DNA from: Ascidia mentula
Taxonomy: Eukaryota; Chordata; Ascidiacea; Phlebobranchia; Ascidiidae
Direction of reading: 5' to 3'
DNA: 64,000 nucleotides
Assembly: GCA_947561715.1 (NCBI GenBank)
Contig: OX387199.1
Location: 11,723,001-11,787,000, forward strand
The position numbers were made by a program, and so were the translations under genes. This document shows, one piece after another, positions 36,601 to 47,500 of the stretch (position 1 is the first letter of the stretch; each line of letters begins with the position of its first letter). Under the pieces are notes generated by a model. That model was given only the letters and a program-made list of their open reading frames with translations. It was not told where the DNA came from and did no database searches.

Positions 36601-38500
36601 CATGGATTTTGTCTAAAAATTTAGTGCGGTTGCGTTTATTTAGCTATCTAAACAGACAATTTTTTCAGGCCGCCTGTGTCGAACAGTGGTGCGAGTGTCG
36701 AACACTTAGAATGGCGAAAAAGGCATAAATTGATACCCTGAGCCTGTTCTTTCTTTGGGACAAAGTTTTTGACAGCAATTCTTTTGACACTGGTGCATTT
36801 ACTAGCTTATTTAATATCTAAATTAAATGTGAAATTCTGCTAATATTCATAACATACTTGAAAGTGAAACTTAGTATCACCCAACTTAACTATAGTTCAT
36901 ATATTTAGCCCAAAAGTAAAAATTTCTCAAAAATTTGATTTCCTGCTGTGCTACACTCATTTTACTGAAAAGCTTCTATCTAAAGCAATAACATATATAT
37001 ACCAATGCGTTCTTCGCCAAACTTTACCTGCAGCATTGTGACATCAAATGTATTGTTGTTAAAGTTGAGTCGGAACCATAAATTGTATCAGCGTTAGCAA
37101 TTCCCATAGAACTGAACAAAAATTAAACTTGAAAAATCACGAAAATTATTTTATGCATGACCGAAATCAATTTTATTTCAATTTAAAAAATAAAATGAAA
37201 CAGTGTTTTGAAGCCAACGTGCCTTAGAACACTGGTCAAAATTAAACAATATAGAGATCTGTGGTCAAGAATGTGTTGCAACGTAGCGACCATTGAACAC
37301 TGGATAGTGCAACCAAATATAATTGGCTCGGAGCGCATAAAAAGAGAGTTGGACGACGCTTTTTTCTAAACATCTTGCAAAATTAAATCAAATCATGTTT
37401 ATTTTGCGAAAAAGGCAACTACGCGTATGAACAATATACAAAGAAACAAAATGGCATAAAACCATAAAGGTTATCGAGTCATATAAAGGTGATATACTCA
37501 TGGAGAATGACCGTCTGTAGTAGGATCGCAGCAAGTCGCATTGGGAGGTGATGGGTTGCGACAGGTTGCTTGTGACGAAATGTGGCCACCCGGCTGTGCT
37601 GGTCAAGGCAAAACCCATCGAAACGCAAACGCCAACTAGGTTCTAAGATTCAGAACGTTTCCTTTGATCCACATCGATAGACCTTTAACGTCACGAAGAC
37701 AGTACAATCGTGGTGGTTTTGGTTGGAGATGGCCGGGATCGTATGGAGATTGCGCTTGTTGAATCATCGTAGGTCTTGCTGATGGACTTGAAAGAAAAAG
37801 GGAAAACGGACTGCCAACAAGGTGGATGAAAACGGATGTTAGTACTGAGATGTGAAAGATAGGCGAATTTTATTTTAAATGATGAACGGGAGAACGATCT
37901 AATGGAAGGGTTTATTTCCTCCCATATCTGTGGGACCCTATATTTTTTTTGCAGTCAGCGACATTGGCATTTCTGAAACGACCAGGTTTTGTGAACCAAG
38001 CAGTCAGAGTCCATCAATTGGGCTGGTTTTCGACATCGAATTGCGGATTGCAGCTTTTGAATAGGTTTGGCCGGCAGCTATAACTGAAGCTAATCTCTGC
38101 CATGCGTGTTCTTGCTGTAGTATACTAACTTGAACTCCGTGAGCAGACTTATTTATTATATGAAAGATACGTGGCAACATCAGGCGGCGTAACTTTAAAT
38201 TGTCCCAAGCGCGTTAGTGACTTAAGCGAGTTACTTCTACGGCGTGCCAGTTGATTAGTTAGTGTCAGAAACTAGTTAGGTGGCAGAGAGGAAGTGCGAA
38301 CAGTTTACACATATTTAGTTACGATGAGTATTAAAAGGCAGGACCTAGAGAACTTGTAGTATTAGAAGGTTGGACATAGCGGACCTGTAGTATTAGAAGG
38401 TACCAAGCGCACAGATAACATAAAAACTGACCAGAGTTGAGACCTGGCCAAAAAAAATAAGACAAAAGTTGAAAAAACAACTGAATTGTTAAAAATATAT
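33653..38500. other. Gene-poor stretch upstream of afadin
   Basis: No recognisable host gene. It contains the putative afadin promoter/leader (no clear core motif) and a repeat at about 36246-36720 of a TCGAACAC/GGTAACAATG-containing family, also seen partially at 45985-46258. Two direct copies of CCTGTAGTATTAGAAGGT-like sequence lie near 38355-38405. An open frame at 34908-35228 (106 codons) has no similarity I recognise and no splice context; I do not call it a gene. Confidence 0.5.
36246..36720. repeat. Dispersed non-coding repeat with GGTAACAATG motifs
   Basis: This shares GCATGTCGAACA, AATTGTCG.G.G.GTCGA, TCTGGTAACTA.CGCA.GAGAACGG and GTTTGGTAACAATGC with 45985-46258. Its GGTAACAATG part also resembles the right halves of the hAT MITEs at 29366 and 49496. 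Ends TTCAGGGCGTCGG and, inverted, CAGGCGGCCTG are only weakly paired, so boundaries are approximate. Confidence 0.5.
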
Positions 38501-38854
38501 GAAATGCTGTTTTAGAAATCAGATATCTAACACAACATCAGTAATGCCAAAATTAAAAAAAAAATAAAACCAGTGGCGATGGAAACGTTCGACCAGACCA
38601 TTTGACTGGGCATGATAAGCCGAAGCTTGACACCAAGAAACTGTAAATAACTCTAAGGGTCTCAGAGATATTTAACAGTGTCTCGATGGCCTGAGCGGTT
38701 ATTGAGTCTCTTTGATGGTTAAACCTGCTTCTGACCCGTCCTATAAAGCACCCAGAACCAAGATCTCTTCCCGAATAATTGTATTCATTTCTGTTATCTT
38801 CTTCATTACGACGGTACATTACAACTTTCAATACAACGTTGTTAGGATGCCAGC

Positions 38855-38897
38855 AAATAGAATCAAATAGAATCAGATAGAATCAAAGAGAATTAGA
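38855..38897. repeat. Short AGAATCAAAT tandem repeat
   Basis: Four imperfect copies of the decamer AATAGAATCA run through here. It may belong to a retroelement LTR, as it sits within the fossil region. Confidence 0.6.
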
Positions 38898-39150
38898 ATG
38901 AATTTACCGGTCTAACCTGGGCTTTTTAACGCTCTCCATTATGAGAGCTGATTGGTCAATAATGTCACGTGATATCATGAGGCGCTTGAAGTAATATAAT
39001 ACAAGAACATAGGTGTAATGTGACATAAGCATAGGAGAACATTTTATGTGGTAAACAGAATGTTGAATAAATCACTTTACTCGAGAATATTCGATGGCTC
39101 AATCATTTGGGTCACATTGTGGGATTAAGCAGTACATGTGCAAAGCTGCA

Positions 39151-39252
39151 CGCAAAACATTACGCAATACAAGCACTGGTTTCTGTGACGAATGTTACAC
39201 ACGCAAAACATTACACAATACAAGCACTGCTTTCTGTGACGTATGTTACAAA
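39151..39252. repeat. 51-bp tandem duplication
   Basis: Units 39151-39201 and 39202-39252 both begin CGCAAAACATTAC and end TGTTACA, with about four differences between them. It is a simple direct duplication inside retroelement-derived sequence. Confidence 0.85.
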
Positions 39253-39829
39253 ACCTAGTTGTTACGACGATTTTTTAATTTCTGGAACTGAAAAGGAGGT
39301 AGATAAATTTTCTAAACAAGAATCAGGAATAAATTTAGGAGGTTATTTACGAAAAATGTTCGAGGGGGTTGGTAACTCAAGATTTTAATTTTGTGGATTT
39401 AGGCTGCTGCTGCTGATGCTGCTAGTTGCAGTGGGTCTCTTGGCTTGGGTAGAAAACGCTGAACACACGAAATAATGGCACGTCTTCTTCTTCAGCTTCT
39501 TTTGTCCTCAAAATAGCACGTCAGTACTTCTTCAGTAAACGAATGATTGACTGAGCTTTCCATCTGTTTCAATGCATACCTGTCTTCTTTCGATAGTGTT
39601 GTTCCAGGTGACAGCGTGGTGGGACCAAAATCGCTTTCCCACATGCACTTTATTTGTTGGTGCAACATTTCGTTCTACGAGTTTACAAAATTCTCACATA
39701 CCTGTGAATCACCTGAACCACGACCATGGCACGGACCCAAAAGTGACCAACCAAGCATAGAACGCACGGCACTTGGCTCCTTTCGTCCGCCTCTTCTTCC
39801 AGCGACCTAACTTTTCCACGTACGCACGT

Positions 39830-40830
39830 GCGATTACAAGAGGACGACCGTATACCGTTCGTATAACAACTCTCGAGCCTTTCGGTAACCATACGTAGGT
39901 TCCAGACCAATACAAAAGGAGATCATGTCATACGCTTCCTTACGACAGTATTGAATCAGGTAATTCAGCTTTGCACTATCACTGTCTACGCGACGACCAA
40001 TATTTTCGTCAAAGCTTATCATGAAACGCGTATACATTAGTGGATCATCTTCGAAATACAACAATTCCGGTCTGGGAAGGTCCATTCCTGCCTTTAACGC
40101 AGCAGCAACACGGAAGAAGTCACTCACCTCCGGTTCATGATTCGGCACATCCGTTTTTGACTTAGGTTCACTGCATGAAGAGGTTGGACGGTCCATTGCC
40201 ACCTTCACTTTGGCGTTACTGTCGTTGACATCGTCGGACTCAGTCGCTTGATTTTCCTGTTTTATTGCCGGCGTTTTGGCCTGTGTAGAGGTCGGGGAAA
40301 ACTCAACGTTCCGATTCTCATGAGAAAATCCATCTAAGCACGATCCCGACGATGACTTTCGTTCCCACATTTTAGCTTCCATCGTGGCAGCCCTTACTTT
40401 ATGATCAGCTTCAAGAATTTTTATCTCATTTTCTGCTTCCATCTTCTTTTGCAGAAACTCCTTTTCCAAAAGCGCAACCTCTTTTCTTACAAGAGCTTCA
40501 GTACGCCTGAAACTCGAGCTCGAGCTTACCCGCGCGTGAACTAGCTTTGCTTTTTGAACCAAAATCGCTGACAGACAGTGCCTTGCTGTCACGTTCAGTT
40601 GGCCTTGGACGCATTACTTGCTCCATCCATTCATTTACACGTACATCAAACTCTTGTTTGCCACTTCGTAAACTTGCAAGTGCTGCGTTAATTTTTCTTT
40701 TATCCCTTCTTTTTTACTGTGTCCAAACGTGTTGCATGTTTGTCGACACATTCGTCATACAAAAAGTCGATAGCTGAAGTTACCTCCTTTAACTTTTGTA
40801 CATTCGAGAAGTCCATTATTATTTTCTCAG
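39830..40830 (-). mobile_element. BEL/Pao-type gag fossil
   Basis: A minus-strand open region encodes a charged coiled stretch followed by a domain resembling the DUF1759/Pao gag family (a proline-glutamate-leucine lead, aromatic-rich middle, then a Ser-Ala-Lys-Leu-x-Tyr-Leu motif). It is a broken remnant: downstream pol is absent and no LTR pair is visible. It lies inside the insertion that splits the integrase fossil. Family assignment is from pattern memory only. Confidence 0.6.
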
Positions 40831-42210
40831 CATCGTGATTTGCCAAGTTGAGACGATCAACTAAATTGACAAGGGTTTTTTAGGATTCAACCATCTTAGA
40901 ACCTCTATCGACACGTTACTCCGTAGTTGTCCGAGTAGGAACGTTGTCCCAGTTGAAAAACTTTAATGTTACGACCGCTTGTGCGCAGCCTGGTCCTGCG
41001 CCGTTCGTCCCACTAGGCAAAAACGCGCCCACCCAACTTTCCAAGAAAACCCACTCCTGGTCTGACTGGGTCTTGTGTATTCTGAGTGTAGCGGCAACCA
41101 CAACATTCATAATAGCAGATTGCTACGACATAATATAAGTATTGAAATAATGCACACGAACATACGCTTCCCACCACAGTTTCAAATTGCATCTGCGTTA
41201 ATCATTAACCTTTAAACTACGTCGCCGAGTCAAGGCACATCACAAGATCAAAACGCAAGTAAAAACTGAACATACTAACTGTGGGGTAATCCAGGTCCTT
41301 ACTAACCTGCGGCTAGTGGCTCCATCAACGTTCCAAAATTCATATGCATTAACACACGTCTTACTGTTGTCTTATTCAACTTATTCAAATAGAAACAGGA
41401 TAAATTAGTTGTATCTTAACATAACAAAGGTTTAACAGGTAAACTAATTTATCTTCACACCCAACGTCGTCCTAAAGACGCATGCGAGGATGACTACGAA
41501 CGCTTTACTGGTTAAGGGTGAAATCAGCCAAGCGTGAATTCTCGCTGCAACACTAGTGAAAGATGTCCATAAATCAGACGTGAATTGTGGACCACGGTCG
41601 GAGGAGATGTCCAAAGGAACACCAAAACGCGATACCCAGTGGTAAACAGATGCCCTGGCACACGTTGGCGTGGTAGCAACAGGACGAGGAACAGCTTACG
41701 GCTGCATCTATCAATCTCGTAAAGCAGTCGACCATTGTAAACAAATATGTAAAACGTACCTGTTGTTGGATACGATATTGTGCCAGCTAGTTGGTTCCAA
41801 ATTCGTGCGGCGAACGTACCTGTTGTTGGATTTTCAATTTTTGAAATTGTATTGTAGATGCGTGTTCTCAGAAAACTCTGTATAGATCTGACACCATTTC
41901 AGAATAGACAATCTTTCATTAAGATGGCAAAACTTGATAGTCATCAAAACAGCAAATCCAAGAGTTGAGTTATCAATTTAAGCGTTCGGTATCGAAATAG
42001 TCAGAATGGCATTGAGTTGAGTAATCTGGTCTGAATGACTGAATGACGCGCAGTGGGGCGATCCTGCCTTGCTATGCGAAAGCATGGCATTACTTCTGCG
42101 TTGTCTGATTACGGTGGTGGAGATCCTCTACGCATGTGAAGGTCGCCTGACAAGTTGTGCGCTTGCGCATCAGAGTACCTTGGCCACAATATACCCCGTG
42201 AAGCCACTGA

Positions 42211-42400
42211 GCTCCTGTAGCTCAGTTGGTAGAGCGTTGGGCCTGGTTAGCCCAGGGTCGTGAGTTCAAACCTCACTGGGAGCTTGATTTTTCAGATCTC
42301 GCTCCGACTTGTCGGGAAAAGTGGCTGATCCAGCTTGGCCGCAATGCCTTGGATGCGAACCTTATGTCAAGAAATATACGTTTCTTACTCGTCGACGTCA
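42211..42400 (+). repeat. tRNA-derived SINE with well-preserved tRNA head
   Basis: 42211-42283 folds as a tRNA: acceptor GCTCCTG/TGGGAGC, D arm GCTC...GAGC, anticodon stem TGGGC/GCCCA with loop CTGGTTA, T arm GTGAG/CTCAC. Box A (TAGCTCAGTTGG) and box B (GAGTTCAAACC) are intact. Two bases instead of one separate the D and anticodon stems. The 3' part (CTCCGACTTGTCGGGAAAAGTGG) is shared with the copy at 11985-12180, so this is a SINE rather than a tRNA gene. The 3' end is approximate. Confidence 0.8.
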
Positions 42401-43450
42401 CCAATAAAGCGTTTTAGAGTTTTATTGAATTCCAAAGTTAAAACTGACTCCACGAGTTCACGCAAAATCAGCAAAAGAGAAACGCGGCGAAAAAAAGCAA
42501 TTAATCCGCTTCGTTAAATTGCGGTAAAGTGAGCGCTACAATGTCACGGTTTTTGTAAGAGGTTGGTACAAAAACTTTGCCCCCTTCATATGGGGACCTA
42601 CAAATTTCTTCAAAGAACACGGACTAAATAGAATTTTACTTCAAATTGCAACATGTGAACTTGAGACATAACATCATATTCTAAAACTTTTGTTTGGTCA
42701 CTTAGTTTTTGGAGTACATTGATACTGACCCAAAACACCAAAATCACAGTAACTTTTCTTAATATTGAGAGTCAAGATACATGCAAATAAATATGCAGCA
42801 CATTTGCAAACCCAACAAAATAATTTAAAAAAATAGTCTACTTGTGGCAGCTTACGTTTTTTGCCTTGTATGTCTTTCTACTACATTCAAAAGCAATTTT
42901 ATCCATACTACTACTCACAAACTACGTCAGGATAGCGTATCATTACGTCAGCACATGCATTCTGGGGCACATTCAAAACAAATGTGAGTTGAATCATAAA
43001 ATGCTAGAACAATTCTATGGTGGAAAACTTTTTTTTTTTCATTTGCACATGGTTTGAAAAAAAAAACTCTTCAGAACAACATAGTTTTATTGCGAAAAAG
43101 GACATGAATTATTTATTATTTTTTTTATTCATTCGAATCACTATATTACTACTTTTACCATACTAAAAATTGGTTTTAAAACTCTTCTCCCGATTAAAGC
43201 AATTCGTATTTTTTTGCAAGTATACTATCACTCTACATGCAAAAAGTCGCATTTGATCTCCTGAAAAGCATGTGTGACGGAGATTCTGCAAAATAATAAA
43301 GAAATAAAGAAAAGAGGGGCCGTTGCACTGCCAAAAAAACATACTATGGTTGCATGTACTGAGCAACAAATCCGTTACGTATAGCCATGTTCGTCTTGTT
43401 TTATCTCTATTGACAGTAGTTTCCCTCCCCTTCGGCGTCCCTCTTTTTAG

Positions 43451-43494
43451 TGTCCGTCCCTCCGTCCCTCCGTCCCTCCGTCCCTCCGTCCCTT
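43451..43494. repeat. TCCGTCCC minisatellite, G4-capable on the minus strand
   Basis: About five direct copies of the octamer TCCGTCCC. The minus strand therefore has repeated GGGA.GG runs that could form a G-quadruplex. Replication slippage is the ordinary explanation. Confidence 0.9.
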
Positions 43495-44586
43495 TTCTTG
43501 TTGCCCGGTGCAAGGCCTCTCAGACCACCACGTTACTTAGATCTCGTTGTGAAAATATAGGACAGAATGGCTGCATAAGCTGTAATTGAATGTTCAGTCT
43601 TCGCTTTATAATGCTGCAGGTATATATTGACTGAAAATCAATGGTTTAGATAAGAATTCTTCAATACACGCGCGTGCGCAGCGGTACGCAAAATATTTGC
43701 GTTTATGCAAAGCAAAAATGGTCCAAGAGCATAAGTACCAAGAACTAAAAACGAAAATTCAAGTTTAAAGAAGAAAAAATTATTCTATAAAATACGCAAA
43801 CTACAAAAAACAGTAAAGTATAAGATGAAACTTGCAAATCTTTACAAATTTAACTTAAAATTGACAAAATGCATTATCAGTGCTATTTATTTTTTCAACA
43901 AAGTTTTTCTAAAATATGCAAACCTCTCTTTGTATTGCAACTAAGTTACCCACTCTTAACTAAGTTGTCTTACAAGTCGTAAATATTATATTTGCTAATA
44001 CTACCATTGATTTAACATTTTAAAACTGTGGCTTAAGCAATTAATAGTCACACAATTTCTGTGGCAACCAACAATAAAGTGTTATTTATTTGTTATTATA
44101 CCTTGGGTGGGTGGTCGTTGTTCTATTTTTTGGTGTCATACAGCAATTATTTGTTAATTAAATTGATGGTATATTCTGTAATGTGTTTGTTATTTGCGAT
44201 GCATGGTTCGTGTGGTTTGCATATTTTAGAGAAGCCCAGCTGTTGCTGCATCGTTAGTAGGGAAAATCGCCGCACATGAAACAAAAGATAAAAAAAAAAA
44301 TAAAACATCACAGATATGCTTTAGTGTCCATCTGCTGTCATTTTCCACACAACCAAGACCTCAGTAAAATTTTTCTCACAAGGATTTACCACTCCACCAC
44401 ACACATTTTCTTGAAGAATTCTTATCTAAAGCAATGTATTTTAGCCAATATTTACCTGCAGCTTTGTGACGGCAGACCCATTGACTTGAAGACGGACCCA
44501 TGAATAAAAGGTATATGATATCATGGCAAGATAATAACAAAATTTGTGTTTAGATAAACTTTTGCTGTGTTTATGAGCTTTTTAAA

Positions 44587-47500
44587 ATGGAAGAATCCGG
44601 TAAAAGCAGGTAAGTTCAATTGAACAGCAAGCAGTTAACATACAGATTTGCTGGACTTTTACTGCAGAAAAACAGAAACATCGTTTCTATGGGTTGATAA
44701 AAGGGAAAGTGGAAATACCACAATGATTCCAAGGCATGCAGCATGAATTAAATGGGTGGATTGTTTTATGCTGATTGGATCATAGTTTAAGATTAATTAT
44801 GAATTATGGAGAATTTGAAATTTCAATCACTTATTACTCCGTGTCTCTAATTAACCATTATGGCCCATCCTGAGAGCAAAGAATGATGTTCCCCAAAAAA
44901 ATCCATCTTGCAAATTACAAACTGATAAGCATTGTGTCTCCAAAAACTTATCATGTTCATTGTATTCTTTGTGCCTCTTGAAACCCATTGTGAAAAATCC
45001 TATTACTTGCACTCAAGAAGTTTAAGTTTAGTGTTAGTTTTGGAGGCACAATATTTTTTCGAGGCAAAGAGCAGGGGTCTGCAAATGTTTTTTATTCCTT
45101 ATATCTTGTAACACAAATAAGAATATGTAACATCTACGGTTTTCCTGCAATTGGCTCTGCATGCTGCAAACCGCACACAATGTAACTGTGACATAACAAT
45201 AAAATTTGCAAAGTCGACGAACAATATATTCCAGTACATGATAGTATAGAAAAAATGGACTCTCTTATTGGTGACCTTTATGTATTTTTCAGCCGAGAAA
45301 ACCTTATATTTAAATCTTTCGCTCCTACAAACCAACCTTTTGTGGACCCCTGCTTTAGAGAAAATTTAATTTTTTTGTTTGGACTGGTTGTATTTACCTT
45401 TTTAAAATTGTACTTTATTTGTGCAGATTTTCTTCTGAGGTTGGAGGTAAGCAGTCAATCATATGTACATATGTTTTATTTGTGCAGTTTTAGATTTTAA
45501 ATAGATTCTTTTCAATTACGCTATATGATCAGTGAGTGTACAATTCCAGACAGGTAACAAATATATATGTATGTCATGTGACAAAACATTAAATAAAAAC
45601 AATGTCTATTGAGAAACTGTTTCAGATTGCCCCAGACAAAGTGTATTTGACAAAAGGGTGGCTTAGTCTTTTGCTACCGAAGTCTACGTCCAAAAGTAGC
45701 AACTTATTGTAAACCATACAATTGTTGGCTCTTAAATGAAAAAGATATCTAAAATCAGTCTTAAAGCTGTAAATATGTGTGATCGATATGTTAAGCTAAA
45801 CAAGGTCATAAAAGAAGTGTTACCCCGCTTTACCACTTTCGATGCATGTTGACAGAATATTATGACATCTGCCCACCAATGTTTAAACTAGGACACTTAA
45901 ATAACGTTTTTTAGCACTGTTGCCATTATGCCATACTGCGACTGTAAGGTGTGTAACTACATTGAGACAAACGACAAAGTGGAGATGTGTTCAGGCTGTC
46001 GATTTTTAATAGCATGTCGAACACTGAGGGAATAATTGTCGTGTGCGTCGAGTAACAAAAATCTCGTAGCCTGGTAACTAACGCAAGAGAACGGCCCGGC
46101 GTAATTTTAATCAAAACATTGTTTGATAAAACTCTATCATAAATTATACTGGTATTGATCACAGGTTTCATCTTTAAATGCTGTGTCCTGCTTTGACTCA
46201 GATTTAACGAAAAATGGCATTTGTTTGGTAACAATGCAACATGTTTGGTAACAAATTTTAAACATTAGGGAAACAGTCAGTCAAGTGCTGTGGTTTGATA
46301 ATGACTCCAAACACCAATTTCCCCCTAAATAATTATTTGCATTTGGAATTAAATAACTTGCTTCCCAGACTAGGGGCCTATGGTTTTTGTGTCTTCTGTT
46401 GTTATATCATTTTTTCAAGTAAAGGTTAGACAGCTTTGTAGATGCTTCAATTCAGAAAAATATATATGTGATTATTTATTTTTTTTTAATATGATATATG
46501 TTTACAGGTGACCTTATACCTTCTAAAAAAGCTGCACAACCAGGAAAAAAGAAGGTAACACTTGCCTCTCTGTTGCATTGGTGTTGTATGTCAATTTCTT
46601 ATTGTTATAACCGATTTTATACACTGAACTAAAATATGATAAAATTGTCAGGTTTGAATATAAAATTGTCAGGTAAAAAAGAATATAAAAAGTAACATGT
46701 CAGAGCTGAGTTGTGACTGGCTATTTAGAAATTCATCAACTTGGCTTTTTGAAATAAATATTGCTGAAGGGTAATATAGATCCAGCATGCCCTAAAGGGC
46801 TCTGCACACCAGACACGGTTGACTTTTGCGGCTGGCAATGCATAGTGGTTGCGGATTTTTCCGCGTTTTTGGAAGCGGCAAGGGGATTCACACCTGCAGT
46901 GCGGTTGGCGGCAATGCGGCAAATCATTTCAATATCTAAAATACCTTAAGTGTCGTAAAACGTTGATAGGAAACTAGTTTTATTATTCCATGGTTAACTT
47001 AGTAATCTAATAATATTTGTGTACAGAGCGTATACTGACGATATATGTATTTGGTCTACTTAGTTCCCTTTTACTGTTAGTGACACCGATTAATATTTCA
47101 TAAAAGAAATGTTTTTACAAAGTCCAAAAACAAATTACCGCAAATAATTTGTGCCATTGTTGACAATAAAAATCTATTATTTAATTTTGATATCTTATCA
47201 CCAAACACTCAATATACAAATAGAATTACTTAAAACCACCTAAAATTAATCATAACAAGCCAAATACCTTACAAATCATTGTGGCTGACGGACAAGTTAA
47301 TTCAGATTGAACTCCGCCGTCAGCACCTCAATTGGGAAAATCACGTCCTCATGACATGGCACCCCTTGGTGTGAATCCCCCGCCGCTTCGAAACCACATC
47401 GCTAGCCGTTAACCCCATCTGGGGCGGCATTATGAACACTTGCTCGCTCGCTAAGTTAACGAGCTCGCTAAAATAATTTTTAGCGAGGACTTAACGAGCG

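Larger units (their letters stand above)
38560..41770 (-). mobile_element. LTR-retrotransposon fossil with integrase core, split by an insertion
   Basis: Minus-strand sequence at about 41500-41770 and about 38560-38645 resembles two neighbouring parts of an LTR-element integrase catalytic core, most like Ty3/gypsy. They are separated by about 2.9 kb of unrelated sequence, which I read as a later insertion containing the gag-like fossil below. The element is broken; no protease, reverse transcriptase or intact LTR pair was found. Old. Confidence 0.6.
41800..44586. other. Gene-poor stretch before the RS/RG gene
   Basis: This contains a SINE (42211-42400), a minisatellite (43451-43494), and AT-rich sequence without recognised coding regions. 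The promoter and leader of the gene starting at 44587 should be in the last few hundred bases; an in-frame TAG upstream of that ATG supports the chosen start. No core promoter motif could be supported. Confidence 0.5.

Noticed and set aside
42211-42283. Stand-alone tRNA gene with a GGT-type anticodon
   Set aside because: It has an extra base before the anticodon stem, and its 3' flank matches a second repeat copy at 11985-12180, so a SINE head is more likely.
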